NCBI RefSeq assembly: GCF_030296015.1
Contig: NZ_AP027368.1
Location: 4,326,839 to 4,390,838 of the forward strand
Source: Ferrimonas sp. YFM
GTDB taxonomy: Bacteria > Pseudomonadota > Gammaproteobacteria > Enterobacterales > Shewanellaceae
DNA length: 64,000 nt
Direction: 5' to 3'
Part shown: piece after piece, positions 51,167 to 64,000 of the stretch
How positions within the stretch are numbered: position 1 is the first letter of the stretch
Layout: each line of letters starts with the position of its first letter
The notes under the pieces: model-generated
Told to the model about the DNA's origin: nothing
Databases searched by the model: none
The model's input: only the letters and a program-made list of their open reading frames with translations
Program-made: the position numbers and the translations under genes

Positions 51167-51449
51167 ACTTTCCCCAAAAATCTTCGATGTGGATATTGTT
51201 AGTCGCGGCCATATTAGGGGGAGGAAAAAATAGTGCAATTACTCCAGCGCGAAAAGCATAAAAACCCTGATTCACCTGGAGAACACGGAAGATCCAGCGT
51301 GAACCAATGATGACAACCGGAACTTTCGGCGCACAGAAGTAAACAGCTGTACCCTTAGGGTGATATAACCAACAGCCCAAAAAAGACAAAAGAAGATAAA
51401 TTTCAAAAAGATAGATCGGAACATTTAGGAAGTCCATGTAGGCCTAAAA
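51167..51449. other. intergenic region upstream of fadL
   Basis: AT-rich, with no gene or recognisable operator beyond what a fadL promoter would need. Confidence 0.4.
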
Positions 51450-51486
51450 AAGAAAAGTCAGCCAGTGGATCTCACTGGCTGACTTT
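51450..51486 (-). terminator. terminator of the leuABCD operon
   Basis: Two perfect 14-base arms (51454-51467 and 51473-51486, core GTCAGCCAGTG) enclose a 5-nt loop. A T-rich minus-strand tail follows. Confidence 0.85.
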
Positions 51487-51578
51487 AAGTCATCAGGCTC
51501 GCTAACCTAAGCAATTGATCTTAAAAAAATTATACTGGTCGGAGCTGTTAAGTTCAGTCATTTTCGGCGTACAACCGA

Positions 51579-52172
51579 TCACTGCCTCCAGTCAGGCAAC
51601 TGAGATTCATGATCGGCAATGGCAGCCTCATGAGCCAGAGTCAGGCCGATGGCATCCAGGCCGTTCAGCAGGTTGTGCCTGGCATCGGCATCGATCTCGA
51701 AGCCGAAGCTGTGCTCGCCACAGCTGACGCGACACCCTTGCAGATCGATGGCCACCGGCTGCGCTGAACAGGCCTCCATCAACGCCTCCACCTGCTCCTG
51801 AGGCAGGGTGATGGGCAGCAAGCCATTGTTGATGGCGTTCTGATAGAAGATGTCGGCAAAGCTCGGCGCAATGATCGCCCGCAGGCCAAAGTCCGCCAGG
51901 GCCCAGGGGGCGTGCTCGCGACTGGAACCACACCCGAAATTCTCCCCCGCCAGCAGCACACTGGCACTACTGCCAGGCTTCTGATTCAAAACGAAATCCG
52001 GGTTGGGTTGTGTGCCTTCATGATCCAGGTAGCGCCAGTCATGGAACAGATGGATACCAAACCCCTCCCGGGTCACCTTGGCCAGGAACTGCTTGGGGAT
52101 GATCTGGTCGGTGTCGATGTTGGCCCGATTGAGTACCGCGGCCACCCCAGAGTGTTGTGTAAATGCTTGCAT
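51579..52172 (-). CDS. leuD: 3-isopropylmalate dehydratase small subunit
   Basis: The 197-residue protein has the LeuD patterns [30 protein letters not shown] and [10 protein letters not shown]. With LeuC it isomerises 2- to 3-isopropylmalate. It is the last gene of leuABCD, 9 bp after leuC. Confidence 0.95.
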   Translation of the reverse strand: MQAFTQHSGVAAVLNRANIDTDQIIPKQFLAKVTREGFGIHLFHDWRYLDHEGTQPNPDFVLNQKPGSSASVLLAGENFGCGSSREHAPWALADFGLRAIIAPSFADIFYQNAINNGLLPITLPQEQVEALMEACSAQPVAIDLQGCRVSCGEHSFGFEIDADARHNLLNGLDAIGLTLAHEAAIADHESQLPDWRQ

Positions 52173-52181
52173 CAGGCTCTC

Positions 52182-53579
52182 CTAGATCTGGCGGATATCG
52201 ACGAAATGACCGGCCACCGCCGCGGCGGCGGCCATGGCTGGGCTGACCAGGTGGGTGCGACTGCCCCTGCCCTGACGGCCCTCGAAGTTACGGTTGGAGG
52301 TGGAGGCACAGCGATCCCCCTCCTCCAGCCGGTCGTCGTTCATCCCCAGGCACATGGAGCAGCCCGGCAGACGCCACTCGAATCCGGCGGCGACAAACAC
52401 CTTATCCAGACCTTCCGCTTCTGCCTGGGCCTTCACCAGGCCGGAGCCAGGCACCACGATGGCATCGACGCCTTCAGCCACCCGCTTGCCCTCGACCATG
52501 GCGGCGGCGGCGCGCAGATCCTCGATGCGGGAGTTGGTGCAGGAACCGATAAACACCTTGTTGATGGCCACCTGAGTCAAGGGGGTGCCCGGCTGCAGGT
52601 CCATGTAGGCCAGGGCCTTCTCGGCGGCGGAGCGGCTGACCAGCTCATCGAAGCTGTCCGGTGCCGGCACCGGCTGATCGATGGCGATCACCTGACCCGG
52701 ATTGGTGCCCCAGGTGACCTGGGGTGCAATCTCGCTGGCCTCTAACACCACCTCGGCATCGAAGCTGGCACCGGCATCGCTGTGCAGGGCCTGCCAAAAC
52801 GCCACCGCCTGCTCCCAGGCCTCACCCTGGGGCGCCATGGGCCGCCCCTCAAGGTAGTCGAAGGTGGTCTGATCCGGCGCCACCAAGCCCGCCTTGGCTC
52901 CCAGTTCGATGGCCATGTTGCACACGGTCATCCGTCCCTCCATGGAGAGGTCACGGATCGCCTCACCACAGAACTCCACCACATAGCCGGTGCCGCCGCC
53001 ATGGCCAACACGGCCGATGATCGCCAGCACGATGTCCTTGGCAGTGATCCCTTCAGCCACCTTGCCGCGCACCTCGATACGCATGGTCTTGGCCCGGCGC
53101 TGACGCAAGGTCTGGGTGGCCAGCACGTGCTCCACCTCTGAGGTACCGATGCCAAACGCCAGGGCGCCGAAAGCACCGTGGGTGGCGGTGTGGGAGTCAC
53201 CACAAACGATGGTGGTCCCCGGCAGGGTAAAGCCCTGCTCCGGCCCCATCACATGGACAATCCCCTGATTCTGATGGTGGATGTCGTACAGGGTGATGCC
53301 GAACTCTTCGCAGTTGCGCTGCAGGGTCTCCACCTGGGTGCGCGCCAGGGAGGGCAGCGCCTCGATGGAACGGGTACGGGTGGAGGTGTTGTGATCCATG
53401 GTAGCCAAGGTGCGGCTGACCGCCCTGACCTTACGCCCCGCCTGGCGCAGACCGTCGAAGGCCTGGGGCGAGGTCACCTCATGGACCAGGTGGCGATCGA
53501 TGTAGAGCAGCGGCGTTTCGTCCGCTGGCACCTTGATGGTGTGGCTGTGCCAGATCTTGTCATAGAGGGTCTGTGCCAT
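52182..53579 (-). CDS. leuC: 3-isopropylmalate dehydratase large subunit
   Basis: The 465-residue aconitase-family protein has [4Fe-4S] ligands in GSCTNSR and [10 protein letters not shown] and the segment [24 protein letters not shown]. The length is normal. It overlaps neither neighbour and starts 9 bp after leuB. Confidence 0.96.
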   Translation of the reverse strand: MAQTLYDKIWHSHTIKVPADETPLLYIDRHLVHEVTSPQAFDGLRQAGRKVRAVSRTLATMDHNTSTRTRSIEALPSLARTQVETLQRNCEEFGITLYDIHHQNQGIVHVMGPEQGFTLPGTTIVCGDSHTATHGAFGALAFGIGTSEVEHVLATQTLRQRRAKTMRIEVRGKVAEGITAKDIVLAIIGRVGHGGGTGYVVEFCGEAIRDLSMEGRMTVCNMAIELGAKAGLVAPDQTTFDYLEGRPMAPQGEAWEQAVAFWQALHSDAGASFDAEVVLEASEIAPQVTWGTNPGQVIAIDQPVPAPDSFDELVSRSAAEKALAYMDLQPGTPLTQVAINKVFIGSCTNSRIEDLRAAAAMVEGKRVAEGVDAIVVPGSGLVKAQAEAEGLDKVFVAAGFEWRLPGCSMCLGMNDDRLEEGDRCASTSNRNFEGRQGRGSRTHLVSPAMAAAAAVAGHFVDIRQI

Positions 53580-53588
53580 GTCGTCTCC

Positions 53589-56227
<2,639 letters not shown>

Positions 56228-56261
56228 AATGCCTCCATGACGACCTGGCTCTGAGCGCGGG

Positions 56262-56293
56262 CATAAAAAAACCCGCGCATACAGCGCGGGTTC
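56262..56293 (-). terminator. leucine attenuator terminator
   Basis: On the minus strand AACCCGCGC and GCGCGGGTT form a stem with a 5-nt loop, followed by seven T. It lies between leuL and leuA, the normal place of a transcription attenuator. Confidence 0.85.
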
Positions 56294-56315
56294 TAATGCT
56301 CGAGTCGTACCGTTT

Positions 56316-56396
56316 TCAGTCCACGACCAAGCCGCCCGCGCAGCGTCCTGCTAGGGTTAGGCTAATTAGTAGGTTGGACTGAAAAACGTTGTACAT
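56316..56396 (-). CDS. leuL: leucine operon leader peptide
   Basis: The 26-residue frame reads [20 protein letters not shown] and then GGLVVD. Leu makes up five residues, four of them the rare codon CTA (residues 9, 10, 13 and 15) and one TTG. It ends 23 bp before the attenuator hairpin. Ribosome stalling at the CTA run when charged Leu-tRNA is scarce would prevent the terminator. The ribosome site is weak. Confidence 0.8.
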   Translation of the reverse strand: MYNVFQSNLLISLTLAGRCAGGLVVD

Positions 56397-56611
56397 AAAT
56401 GGATTCTGTTTTCGTGGTTACGAAGTGACCTAACTATGACCGGAACCCGGCCGGGATGTCAACCCCTGAATACACAATCACCCTTTGGTCATTATTATGC
56501 AGTCGTGAACGGTTATTGTGCGACCTGGATCAGCATCTATATTGCTTCTTCTTTACCCCGACTTAACAGAGGTCTTATCCTATACCCCTTTTTACCCAAG
56601 ATACTGGCCTG

Positions 56612-58372
56612 ATGCCCGCACTGTTAAGGATAACCCTCTGGCTGCTGCTGATTCTGAACTGCCCATTGGCAGCAGCGGACGACCTGACCCAACGCCTCGA
56701 TGAGTTGACCCTCGAGGTGCAGATCGCCACACCCGGCGCATATCGGAAATTGGACCATCTGGGACCCAGAGTCCTGTCGGCCACCCCAAGACAACAGATG
56801 CGCTGGCACGTCTTAAGGTGCGAGTCAGCACTGAACCATCGCTCCTATTCCGAAGCGCAACAGGCGGTCAATCAGGGACTGGCTCTGGCGGAAAAGCTGA
56901 AACAACCGCAAATGATCGCCTATATGAGCGCCTGCGAAGCCAACAATGTGATGATGCAGGGGGAGTATGAACAAGCACTGGAGATCATCAACAGGGCAAT
57001 CCACGGCGAGGGGGCGGACAGTTCTCGGGGCCTGAGCCTGATGAGGCGGGCCGACATCTACGCAGAGCTGGGCGATCTGGAATCCTCCCTTGACGACCTC
57101 CATCAAGCTCTGGCATGGATGGAAAGCGTCCACAGCGAGGTCCCCATCTACCAGCCTCATCCAGCGATGATCTCCTACTCCCTGGCCCGAACCTATTTCT
57201 ATCTCGGTGACTATCTTCGCAGTGACACCCTGTTCGAACAGGCGGTTCGCGAAGCCCCTCTGGGCAGCAACCTGATATGGGTGATTCAGGTTAACCACAC
57301 ACTGACCCTGATGCAGCAACAGCGTTATCTGGATGCCAGCTCCCGCATGGAGAATCTGAAGAAGCTGGCCCCCCAGATGGACATCAGTGCCCAGGCCAGG
57401 TTCAACCTGCTGTTTGCCCACCTGTCACTCAAGCTCGGCAACTACCCGGAAGCCTATAACTATGCCGCCTCCGCCGTGGGAACCTTCAGCGATCTGGCCA
57501 TGGATGAACGCCAGGCCAGAGCCCGCTCCATGGCCGCGGAAGCCGCCTACCACCTGAAGCGGTTTGATGAAGCCCGGCACCACTTGAAATTGTCCAGAGA
57601 GCGTTACCTTGTCGACCAGGACAAACGCATGCTCACCGAATTAGACAGGATCGAATCCGCGGGTGAAGCCCTTCAGGGCAACTATAAAAAGGCTTATGAG
57701 CTGCAATTGGACTACCATGACGCCTTTGCTCTTCAACAGGAAGAGCTGCGCAAAGAGGCCCTGCTGCAGCAACAGATTCAGCTGGACCAGAAGATCGATC
57801 GCAATCGGGCGCAACTGGCCACTCAATCCTCCTCCTATTTCAAGCTGCACAACCAACTGATGGTGTGGCAGGTGGTGGCCTCCCTCAGCCTGCTGCTTTG
57901 GTTGATCTGGCTGCTGTTCAGACTCACCAGCAGTCGTAAAATCATCGAAACGGTTCAGGATAACGAACACCTGGATTGGCGCACCCGACTGGAGCAGGCC
58001 CTGGCCACGACTGACCGCACCCTCCCGGTGGTAAAATTTTCCTGGGAAGGCGCCGGACTGACCGACAAGCTGCGCAAACGAATTCGCAACAAAGACATTC
58101 GAATCAACGATCTGATGATCGAGTGCGGGGATCGGCAGCTACTGATTCTGCTGGTGGATGCCAGTGAGGCGGAAGCGGAAAGGCTGAGATACCGCCTAAG
58201 CCGAAACCTGGCGGAAGCGGGCCACAGAAACATCGCTACCGGGGTGGCCAGAACCCACCCTCTGGATCAGGCAGACTCTCTGCTGGCCAGACTGGAGTGC
58301 AATCAGATTCAGCACAGTCTGATGTTGTCGGAAAATGTCATTCGTCCAGATAAGCCACAATGGCGTCGATGA
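56612..58372 (+). CDS. TPR-repeat membrane protein with degenerate GGDEF-like C-terminus
   Basis: The 586-residue protein has a signal peptide (cleavage after LAAA), several tetratricopeptide-type helices (about 60-400), a coiled coil (about 365-400) and one membrane segment ([20 protein letters not shown], about 415). A cytoplasmic domain of about 150 residues follows; its strand and helix pattern ([43 protein letters not shown]) resembles GGDEF, but the GGDEF motif is missing. It may be a catalytically dead receiver. The stop overlaps recQ by 35 bp. Confidence 0.7.
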   Translation: MPALLRITLWLLLILNCPLAAADDLTQRLDELTLEVQIATPGAYRKLDHLGPRVLSATPRQQMRWHVLRCESALNHRSYSEAQQAVNQGLALAEKLKQPQMIAYMSACEANNVMMQGEYEQALEIINRAIHGEGADSSRGLSLMRRADIYAELGDLESSLDDLHQALAWMESVHSEVPIYQPHPAMISYSLARTYFYLGDYLRSDTLFEQAVREAPLGSNLIWVIQVNHTLTLMQQQRYLDASSRMENLKKLAPQMDISAQARFNLLFAHLSLKLGNYPEAYNYAASAVGTFSDLAMDERQARARSMAAEAAYHLKRFDEARHHLKLSRERYLVDQDKRMLTELDRIESAGEALQGNYKKAYELQLDYHDAFALQQEELRKEALLQQQIQLDQKIDRNRAQLATQSSSYFKLHNQLMVWQVVASLSLLLWLIWLLFRLTSSRKIIETVQDNEHLDWRTRLEQALATTDRTLPVVKFSWEGAGLTDKLRKRIRNKDIRINDLMIECGDRQLLILLVDASEAEAERLRYRLSRNLAEAGHRNIATGVARTHPLDQADSLLARLECNQIQHSLMLSENVIRPDKPQWRR

Positions 58373-60167
58373 AGGCCTCGCCGTAGCGCTCCAGCTTCTT
58401 GGCCCCCACCCCATTGATTCTCAGCAGCGCCCACTCTGTGGTGGGCATCTCGCTGGCCATCTCGGCCAGGGTGGCATCGGAGAACACCTGGTAGGGCGGG
58501 ATACCGGCCTCGTCCGCCAACTCCCTTCGCAGGGTCTTGAGCCTGGCAAACAAGCGCCGGTCATAATGCTGGGGCAACAACCGACTGCGTCCCCGCTTGG
58601 GTTTGGCCAGCACCACCCTGGGCTCGGCCAGCTCCAGACTCTGCTCTCCCTTGAGCACCGCCCGGGCCGCAGGGTTCAGGGTCAGCGCCATGGAGCGGGT
58701 GATGTCCTGGTTCACCAGTCCGTGGTGCACCAGCTGCCTGAGCACCGACAACCAGTGATCACTGGAGCGCTCTGAGCCGATTCCCCAGGTAGAGAGTTTG
58801 TCATGGCCCCGCTCCACCACGGCGTGGCCCTTGCTGCCTCTGAGCACCTCAATCACATGCCCCATGCCAAACCTCTGGTTGACACGGTAGATGCAGCTCA
58901 GGGCTTTGCGGGCCTCCTCGGTGGCATCGTAGCGCTTGGGAGGGTCCAGGCAGATGTCACAGTTGCCACAGGCCTGATGAGCAGGCTCGTCGAAGTAGTT
59001 GAGCAGCACCTGACGACGACAGGTTTGCGCCTCGGCGAAGGCGGCCATGGCGTTGAGCTTGTGGATCTCTACCGGATTGGGTTCGCGCTCTCCGCTCTCC
59101 AGCAATTGGCGAACCCGGGCAATGTCGCCCGGGTCGAACAACATCAGGGCTTCCGCTTCCAGGCCATCCCGACCGGCACGGCCTGTCTCCTGGTAGTAGC
59201 TTTCGATGGACTTGGGCAGATCCCAGTGCACCACAAAGCGCACATTGGACTTGTTGATCCCCATGCCAAAGGCCACGGTGGCCACCACAATGTCGATCTT
59301 CTCCCTCAGGAACGCGTCCTGAACCTGATGACGCAACCCAGACTCCAGCCCAGCGTGGTAGGCCTCGGCAGCGACCCCCTCCTTGCGCAGCTTCTCGGCC
59401 ACCTCCTCCACCCGGCGTCGACTGCCGCAGTAGATGATGCCGGCATTGCCCTTCTGCTGTTGCAGGAAGGTTTTCAGCTGGGAAAAGGGACTCAGTTTGT
59501 CCATCACCGAGTAGCGGATATTGGGCCGGTCGAAACTGGCCAGATGCTCATGGGGGTGATGCAGCCCCAGTTGCTGCAGGATATCCTTGCGGGTCGCCTG
59601 ATCGGCGGTGGCGGTCAGGGCCACCATAGGCACGGAAGGAAAGGCGGCTTTCACCTCACCCAGGCGGGCATACTCTGGGCGAAAGTCGTGCCCCCACTGA
59701 CTGATGCAGTGAGCTTCATCCACGGCAATCAGCGACAGGGGCCACTCCCGCAGCCTGGCCATCATATCCGGCGCCAGCAAGCGCTCTGGCGACAGGTAGA
59801 CCAGTTTGATCTGACCATCGCGTATGGCAGCCAGGCTGGCCAGCCACTCCTCACGACTCAGGCTGGAGTTCAGGGCCACCGCCCCTACTCCCAGCTGGCG
59901 CAGCGCATCCACCTGATCCTTCATCAGGGAAAGCAAAGGAGAGATCACCACAGTCACCCCGGGGAGTAACAGCGCGGGAAGCTGGTAACAGAGGCTCTTG
60001 CCGCCGCCGGTGGGCATGATCACCAGGGCATCGCGTCCGGCGCAGAGCTGCTCCACCACCTGCTGCTGACCCGGACGAAACCCACGGTATCCAAACACCT
60101 GCTGCAGCAGCTGCTGCGCAGGCGGGGCGCTGACGTCACTGTGTTCTGGGCTCAGGGTGGTGTCCAT
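58338..60167 (-). CDS. recQ: ATP-dependent DNA helicase RecQ
   Basis: The start is ATG 60167, giving 609 residues, the E. coli length; the longer frame to 60230 adds 21 unlike residues. The motifs are Walker [24 protein letters not shown], the zinc-binding Cys set ending ACGNCDIC, an RQC winged helix and a C-terminal HRDC domain ([16 protein letters not shown]). Confidence 0.95.
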   Translation of the reverse strand: MDTTLSPEHSDVSAPPAQQLLQQVFGYRGFRPGQQQVVEQLCAGRDALVIMPTGGGKSLCYQLPALLLPGVTVVISPLLSLMKDQVDALRQLGVGAVALNSSLSREEWLASLAAIRDGQIKLVYLSPERLLAPDMMARLREWPLSLIAVDEAHCISQWGHDFRPEYARLGEVKAAFPSVPMVALTATADQATRKDILQQLGLHHPHEHLASFDRPNIRYSVMDKLSPFSQLKTFLQQQKGNAGIIYCGSRRRVEEVAEKLRKEGVAAEAYHAGLESGLRHQVQDAFLREKIDIVVATVAFGMGINKSNVRFVVHWDLPKSIESYYQETGRAGRDGLEAEALMLFDPGDIARVRQLLESGEREPNPVEIHKLNAMAAFAEAQTCRRQVLLNYFDEPAHQACGNCDICLDPPKRYDATEEARKALSCIYRVNQRFGMGHVIEVLRGSKGHAVVERGHDKLSTWGIGSERSSDHWLSVLRQLVHHGLVNQDITRSMALTLNPAARAVLKGEQSLELAEPRVVLAKPKRGRSRLLPQHYDRRLFARLKTLRRELADEAGIPPYQVFSDATLAEMASEMPTTEWALLRINGVGAKKLERYGEAFIDAIVAYLDE

Positions 60168-60319
60168 GGGGCTCGGCAAGGAATAAAAAGGGCCGCCATT
60201 GTAATGCAACTGACGCCCCCTGTCTGCCACCCACGGGGAGTTGTGTCCGTCAATAGATAGTGCTTTGATAACCGAGTAATAACTTTAGGCTGTGTTCAGG
60301 AAGAGCAGGAGAAAGCAGA

Positions 60320-60781
60320 ATGGAACTGACCCAAGCCCAGGCCCTGGAGTATCTTCGGGAGCTGTTTGCCAACCGGTTACCCTTCCATCAGCTGATGGGC
60401 ATCGAGCTGCACCAACAACAGGATGGTTCCATCGAGCTGCAACTGCCTATGCGGCCGGAACTGGTGGGCAACCCGGCCCAGCAGATCCTCCATGGAGGGG
60501 TCACCGCCACCCTGTTGGATGTGGTTGGCGGGCTGACCGCCTTCGGTGCCGTCCTCAAGACCCGGGACAGCTGGCCCAAAGAGCTGCTGGCCCGCAGACT
60601 GAAGAACCTGGGCACCATCGATCTGCGGGTGGATTACCTTCGCCCCGGCCGGGGAGAACTCTTTGTGGCCTCGGGCACAGTGATTCGTGCCGGCAACAAG
60701 GTGGCCGTGGCCCGTATGGAGCTGCACAACGAAAAGGGCAGCCACATCGCCTTCGGCACCGGAACCTATCTTGTGGGTTAG
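60320..60781 (+). CDS. yigI: acyl-CoA thioesterase YigI
   Basis: The 153-residue hotdog-fold protein has HGGVTATLLDVVGGLTAF, the PaaI-type active-site helix, and TIDLRVDYLRPG. It matches YigI, a medium/long-chain acyl-CoA thioesterase. It is 67 bp before rarD and near recQ, as in the E. coli neighbourhood. Confidence 0.87.
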   Translation: MELTQAQALEYLRELFANRLPFHQLMGIELHQQQDGSIELQLPMRPELVGNPAQQILHGGVTATLLDVVGGLTAFGAVLKTRDSWPKELLARRLKNLGTIDLRVDYLRPGRGELFVASGTVIRAGNKVAVARMELHNEKGSHIAFGTGTYLVG

Positions 60782-60848
60782 GGCGGGATGGGTGCATAAT
60801 ATCGCCCCCTCTTTTGGGGATTCACCCTTTTCCAGATTCAGGTCCGCC

Positions 60849-61748
60849 ATGCAAAACCAGGAAATGCGTCAGGGCATCATCTTCGCCCTGATGGCCTACT
60901 CCATGTGGGGGTTCGCCCCGCTCTACTTCAAAGCCATTGCCGAGGTTCCCGCCACGGAGATCCTGATGCACCGGGTGATCTGGTCTTTCGCCCTGATGGC
61001 TTTGCTGGTGGCCTTCACCGGACAGCTGGGCGCAGTCCGCCAGCTGCTGCGTAATCCAAAGCAACTCTGGACCCTGGTGGCCACCGCCATCCTGGTGGCG
61101 GGCAACTGGCTGATCTTCATCTGGGCGGTCAACTCCGGACGCATGCTGGAAGCCAGCCTGGGCTACTTCATCAATCCCCTGGTCAACGTGGCCCTGGGGA
61201 TGGTGTTCCTGGGTGAGCGTCTGCCAAAGATGCAGCTGGCTGCCGTAGGCGTGGCCGTCATCGGAGTGGTGGTGGAGCTGATTCAGTTTGGCTCTCTGCC
61301 CTGGATATCTCTGGCCCTGGCCGTCAGCTTCGGCCTGTACGGTTTGCTGCGCAAGAAGGTGGCTCTGCAGTCGGTGACCGGCCTGTTTGTGGAGACCAGC
61401 CTGATGCTGCCGGTGGCTCTGCTGTTCTGGTGGCAACTGGACAGCCCCACCGCCGACCTGACCAGTAATAGCCTGGATTTGAACCTGCTGATCCTGGCCG
61501 CCGGGGTGGTCACCACCCTGCCGCTGCTGGCCTTTGCCGCCGCCGCCGTCAGAATTCCCTTCTATATGCTGGGCCTGTTCCAGTACATCGGCCCCAGCCT
61601 GATGTTCATTCTGGCCACCACCCTCTATGGCGAGACCCTGGATCCGGCGATGCTGACCACCTTCTGCTTTATCTGGGCCGCCCTGCTGATGTTCACCCTG
61701 GATCTCTGGCGTCGCTCCCGCGCCAAGACGATGACCGCCAAGGCCTGA
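60849..61748 (+). CDS. rarD: EamA-family transporter RarD
   Basis: From ATG 60849 the 299-residue protein has ten hydrophobic helices and the RarD patterns MAYSMWGFAPLYFKAI, LMHRVIWSFALMA and NWLIFIWAVNSGRMLEASLGYFINPL. The substrate is uncertain. A bidirectional terminator follows. Confidence 0.9.
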   Translation: MQNQEMRQGIIFALMAYSMWGFAPLYFKAIAEVPATEILMHRVIWSFALMALLVAFTGQLGAVRQLLRNPKQLWTLVATAILVAGNWLIFIWAVNSGRMLEASLGYFINPLVNVALGMVFLGERLPKMQLAAVGVAVIGVVVELIQFGSLPWISLALAVSFGLYGLLRKKVALQSVTGLFVETSLMLPVALLFWWQLDSPTADLTSNSLDLNLLILAAGVVTTLPLLAFAAAAVRIPFYMLGLFQYIGPSLMFILATTLYGETLDPAMLTTFCFIWAALLMFTLDLWRRSRAKTMTAKA

Positions 61749-61750
61749 TC

Positions 61751-61777
61751 AAAAAAGCCCGCAGGGTGCGGGCTTTT
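61751..61777. terminator. bidirectional terminator between rarD and hemY
   Basis: AAAAGCCCGCA and TGCGGGCTTTT form an 11-bp stem with loop GGG. Confidence 0.88.
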
Positions 61778-61782
61778 CGAGA

Positions 61783-62952
61783 CTAAACCAGTTCGGGGTC
61801 CGCCAATCTGCGGTAGCTTTCCAGAGCCCCCCGGTGCTCCCCCAGTTGCTCCTGCAACTCCGCCAGCTGCGAGTAGCGATAACGGGTGGGCGCCAGCTCA
61901 ATCGCCTTGCGCTGATACTGCTTTGCCTGCTTGTACTGTCGGCTCTGGCGGCTCAGATTGGCCAGGCAATCCCAGTAATCCGGCATCTGCGGGGCACTGT
62001 AGTTGCGCTCCAGCAGGTGCACCAGAGACTCACCCGCATCCTCGCTGCACAGGGGCAACAACTCCAGAAGGGCCGGCTGGGGCTCCTTCTTGTTCAACTG
62101 CGCCAACAGCGCCTTGCGCGCCTCAGCGGGCTGCTGGAAGCGGATCAACCCCTGGACATAGCTCTCCACCAGGGGGTCCTGGCGGCGTCGCCGCTTGGGA
62201 AGCTGCTGCCAGCGCTCATTGAGCGCCTCCAGGGTATGGCAGGCCTCGAGGGCACCGCTCTCGATCTGGACCGGCAGTTGCTCCAGAGTCTCGGCATCCA
62301 ACACCTTGTGTTTGGTCAGCGCCGGGGCGATGCGCGCCACCGCATCCCAATCCCGCTGACGCAGGAACAGCTCATGGGCCAGCTTCAGTACCGTCGGCCG
62401 GTTTCTCAGGCTGGCGGAGAGTGACTCCAGACACTGGCGGGCACTGGCCAGCTCCCCGTCCTGAATCAGGTAGCGGATGCGGGCGATGTTCACCGCCGCC
62501 TCACTGCCGGGAAAGCTCTGGGCCTGGGTAAGGAAGGCCTCCACCTGCTCACTGTGTCCCTGGTGATGGGCGGCCCGGGCGGCGGCCAGGTAGTTTACCA
62601 GAGGCAACTCACCCGCATCGGCCCCCTTGGCCATGGTCTGCTCCGCCTTGGACCAGTTCTCTTCGGCCAGGGCCAACGCCCCTTCCAGGGTAAATTTGCG
62701 CGACTTGCGCTGGCGCCAGCGCCTGGGCAGGGAGCGGGTCAGCCCGACGGTACGCAGCAGCTTGACCAGCAGCCATTCGGCCAGCTGCAGCAGGGCGAAC
62801 CCCACCAGCAGCATCAATACCGCCGCCACCACAGAGGTCTCTATGGTGTATTCGCCGATGGCAACCAGCAGATACCCTTTGTTCTCAACCAGCTTGGGAC
62901 CGGCGATGGCGCCGGCCAGAACGATCAGGGTGTAGATCAGCAGCCTAATCAT
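61783..62952 (-). CDS. hemY: HemY TPR membrane protein
   Basis: The 389-residue protein has two N-terminal membrane segments (residues 3-20 and about 38-60) and TPR helices (TLEGALALAEENWSKAEQTM, APTRYRYSQLAELQEQLGEHRGALESY). It is the enteric-type HemY of the hemCDXY operon, not protoporphyrinogen oxidase. Its start overlaps hemX by four bases. Confidence 0.9.
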   Translation of the reverse strand: MIRLLIYTLIVLAGAIAGPKLVENKGYLLVAIGEYTIETSVVAAVLMLLVGFALLQLAEWLLVKLLRTVGLTRSLPRRWRQRKSRKFTLEGALALAEENWSKAEQTMAKGADAGELPLVNYLAAARAAHHQGHSEQVEAFLTQAQSFPGSEAAVNIARIRYLIQDGELASARQCLESLSASLRNRPTVLKLAHELFLRQRDWDAVARIAPALTKHKVLDAETLEQLPVQIESGALEACHTLEALNERWQQLPKRRRRQDPLVESYVQGLIRFQQPAEARKALLAQLNKKEPQPALLELLPLCSEDAGESLVHLLERNYSAPQMPDYWDCLANLSRQSRQYKQAKQYQRKAIELAPTRYRYSQLAELQEQLGEHRGALESYRRLADPELV

Positions 62953-64000
62953 CCCTGACTCTCCCGGCCCAGCCTGTCCTGAACCAGGGCCTCCAGCAGC
63001 GGCTGGCTCGCCAGTGAGTCGGGCAGGCGGCTGCCCAGCTCTGTCCGCTGCAACTCAGCCAGGCTGGTGAGTGCCCCTTCGATGGTGGCCTCATCCCGCT
63101 TGAAGTAGGTCTCCACCCAATCCGCCGCGGTGGACAACGCCTTGCGGTAGGCATCGGTGTGGCCGTGATAGAGCGCCAGCTGGGCCTGCATCAGCTTGCC
63201 TTTGAGGTGCTCCCTCAGGTACCACTCCTGCTCAGGCGCCAACAGGGGCTGCAACTCCCCCTGACGACGGCGTATGGTGATGAAATCATCCACCAGGGCG
63301 TTCCAGCTCTTGGCCAGGTTGCTCTTCCAGTCGCTGACAGACTCGCTGGGGGAATCGCTCACCTCGGCCTGAGCCAGGTCCGGCAGCTCCACCCGATTCA
63401 GGGGCCAACGATCCACAGAGTTGATCAGAGATTCTATGGTCAGGGCCACTCCTGCCAGATCCTGGCGGGGCAAGCCTTGCAGCACGGTAATGTCATCCCG
63501 CAACGCCTGACGCACCGGGGTCAGGGCTTCGTCCTTCATCAGATTGAGGCGGCGGTCGGCGTCCTTGAGCAGGGCGATGGCGGTGGCCACATCCTGCTCG
63601 AGCCACAGCTTGCGTGCGGCCATCTGCACCAGGTAATCGGACTCGGCCAGCAGCCAGTCTCTGGGCTGGCGCTCCCTGGCCTTGACCAGCTCGCCCTGAA
63701 GGCCGGTGACCTGTTTGATCAGTGCCTGCTGCTGCCTGTCCTGCTCCACCAGGCGTTGCTCCAGCTGGTTTCGCTCCGCCCCCATGCGATTGCGCAGCTC
63801 GTCCAACTTGCCGGAGAGAGACTGGGATTGCATCAGTTGCGCCTGACGCTGCTGGCCCTGCCACACGGTGTAGCCCACGGCGGCGGCGGCGATCAGCAGT
63901 GCCACAACGGCCACCATCAGCGCCGGCCCCTGGCCGCTTCCCTCTCGGGGACGCTCTGGTGCAGGCGCCGGTTGCTCCGCCTTGGGCTCGGGCTTAGGTT
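62949..64000 (-). CDS. hemX: HemX (uroporphyrinogen III methyltransferase-like membrane protein), partial
   Basis: The frame is open to the right edge, so the N-terminus is missing. Visible are a Pro/Glu-rich cytoplasmic stretch (PKPEPKAEQPAPAPERPRE), one membrane helix (MVAVVALLIAAAAVGYTVW), a coiled coil and the HemX domain (DWLLAESDYLVQMAARKLWLEQDVATAIALLKDADRRL). Despite its older name it lacks methyltransferase motifs. ATG 63917 is internal and not the likely start. Confidence 0.9.
   Translation of the reverse strand, partial: PKPEPKAEQPAPAPERPREGSGQGPALMVAVVALLIAAAAVGYTVWQGQQRQAQLMQSQSLSGKLDELRNRMGAERNQLEQRLVEQDRQQQALIKQVTGLQGELVKARERQPRDWLLAESDYLVQMAARKLWLEQDVATAIALLKDADRRLNLMKDEALTPVRQALRDDITVLQGLPRQDLAGVALTIESLINSVDRWPLNRVELPDLAQAEVSDSPSESVSDWKSNLAKSWNALVDDFITIRRRQGELQPLLAPEQEWYLREHLKGKLMQAQLALYHGHTDAYRKALSTAADWVETYFKRDEATIEGALTSLAELQRTELGSRLPDSLASQPLLEALVQDRLGRESQG

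Overview
The window is a high-GC gammaproteobacterial chromosome segment. Gene orders (uvrD-yigB, dsbA-srkA, argO/argP, recQ-yigI-rarD, hemX-hemY, leuABCD) are enteric or Alteromonadales-like. The redox genes (nrfBCD, an MtrC/OmcA-type decaheme lipoprotein, split flavocytochromes with tetraheme partners) point to a metal- and organic-acid-respiring relative of Shewanella, most likely Ferrimonas. That genus call is inferred from gene content and gene order only. No rRNA, tRNA, CRISPR array or intact insertion sequence was seen.

Layout. 1-2850: an FNR-boxed operon with a small membrane protein, pentaheme NrfB, NrfC, NrfD and a tetraheme cytochrome, but no nrfA. 3.2-13.5 kb: housekeeping genes (nfeD-qmcA, ubiD-fre, ubiA, a chemoreceptor, a YbaK-domain protein, uvrD, yigB). 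13.6-19.3 kb: an uptake cluster made of a possibly attenuated leader, a TonB receptor with a 12-bp repeat, a two-domain ECF ATPase, T and S components, a stand-alone TiaS-like protein and a small Cys-rich protein. 19.4-21.6 kb: a decaheme outer-membrane lipoprotein with a collagen-like linker. 22.0-29.5 kb: the most interesting region (below). 29.7-34.8 kb: zapB, dsbA, srkA, DUF3630, selO, a DsrE protein and ygbA. 35-41 kb: a secreted S9 peptidase, an amide hydrolase, a transposase-like protein missing its catalytic Glu, and a DASS symporter. 41.3-48.1 kb: CYTH/TTM-type proteins, a phosphate-type porin, a DUF47 protein and a PiT carrier. 48.2-64 kb: argO/argP, fadL, leuABCD with a leader peptide, a TPR/degenerate-GGDEF protein, recQ, yigI, rarD and hemYX (hemX runs off the right edge).

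Candidate new system (22034-29473). A porin, a sigma-54 activator, an exported member of the histidine/phenylalanine ammonia-lyase superfamily, a Tat-exported fumarate-reductase-like flavoprotein and a tetraheme cytochrome form one regulon. Porin, lyase and reductase each have a TGGCAC-N5-CTGC sigma-54 promoter, with a shared ACGARATAT(G/C)GT element 54-77 bp upstream. In the lyase the Ala-Ser-Gly triad that makes the MIO cofactor is Glu-Ala-Asp. This is the situation known for ergothionase, which eliminates trimethylamine from ergothioneine to give thiourocanate. The reductase lacks the usual fumarate-binding His but keeps the catalytic Arg. The simplest reading is periplasmic respiration of a betaine such as ergothioneine: the lyase makes an unsaturated acid, and the flavoprotein reduces its C=C bond with electrons from the tetraheme protein. 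The substrate is inference; the gene set, the triad loss and the promoter pattern are visible in the sequence.
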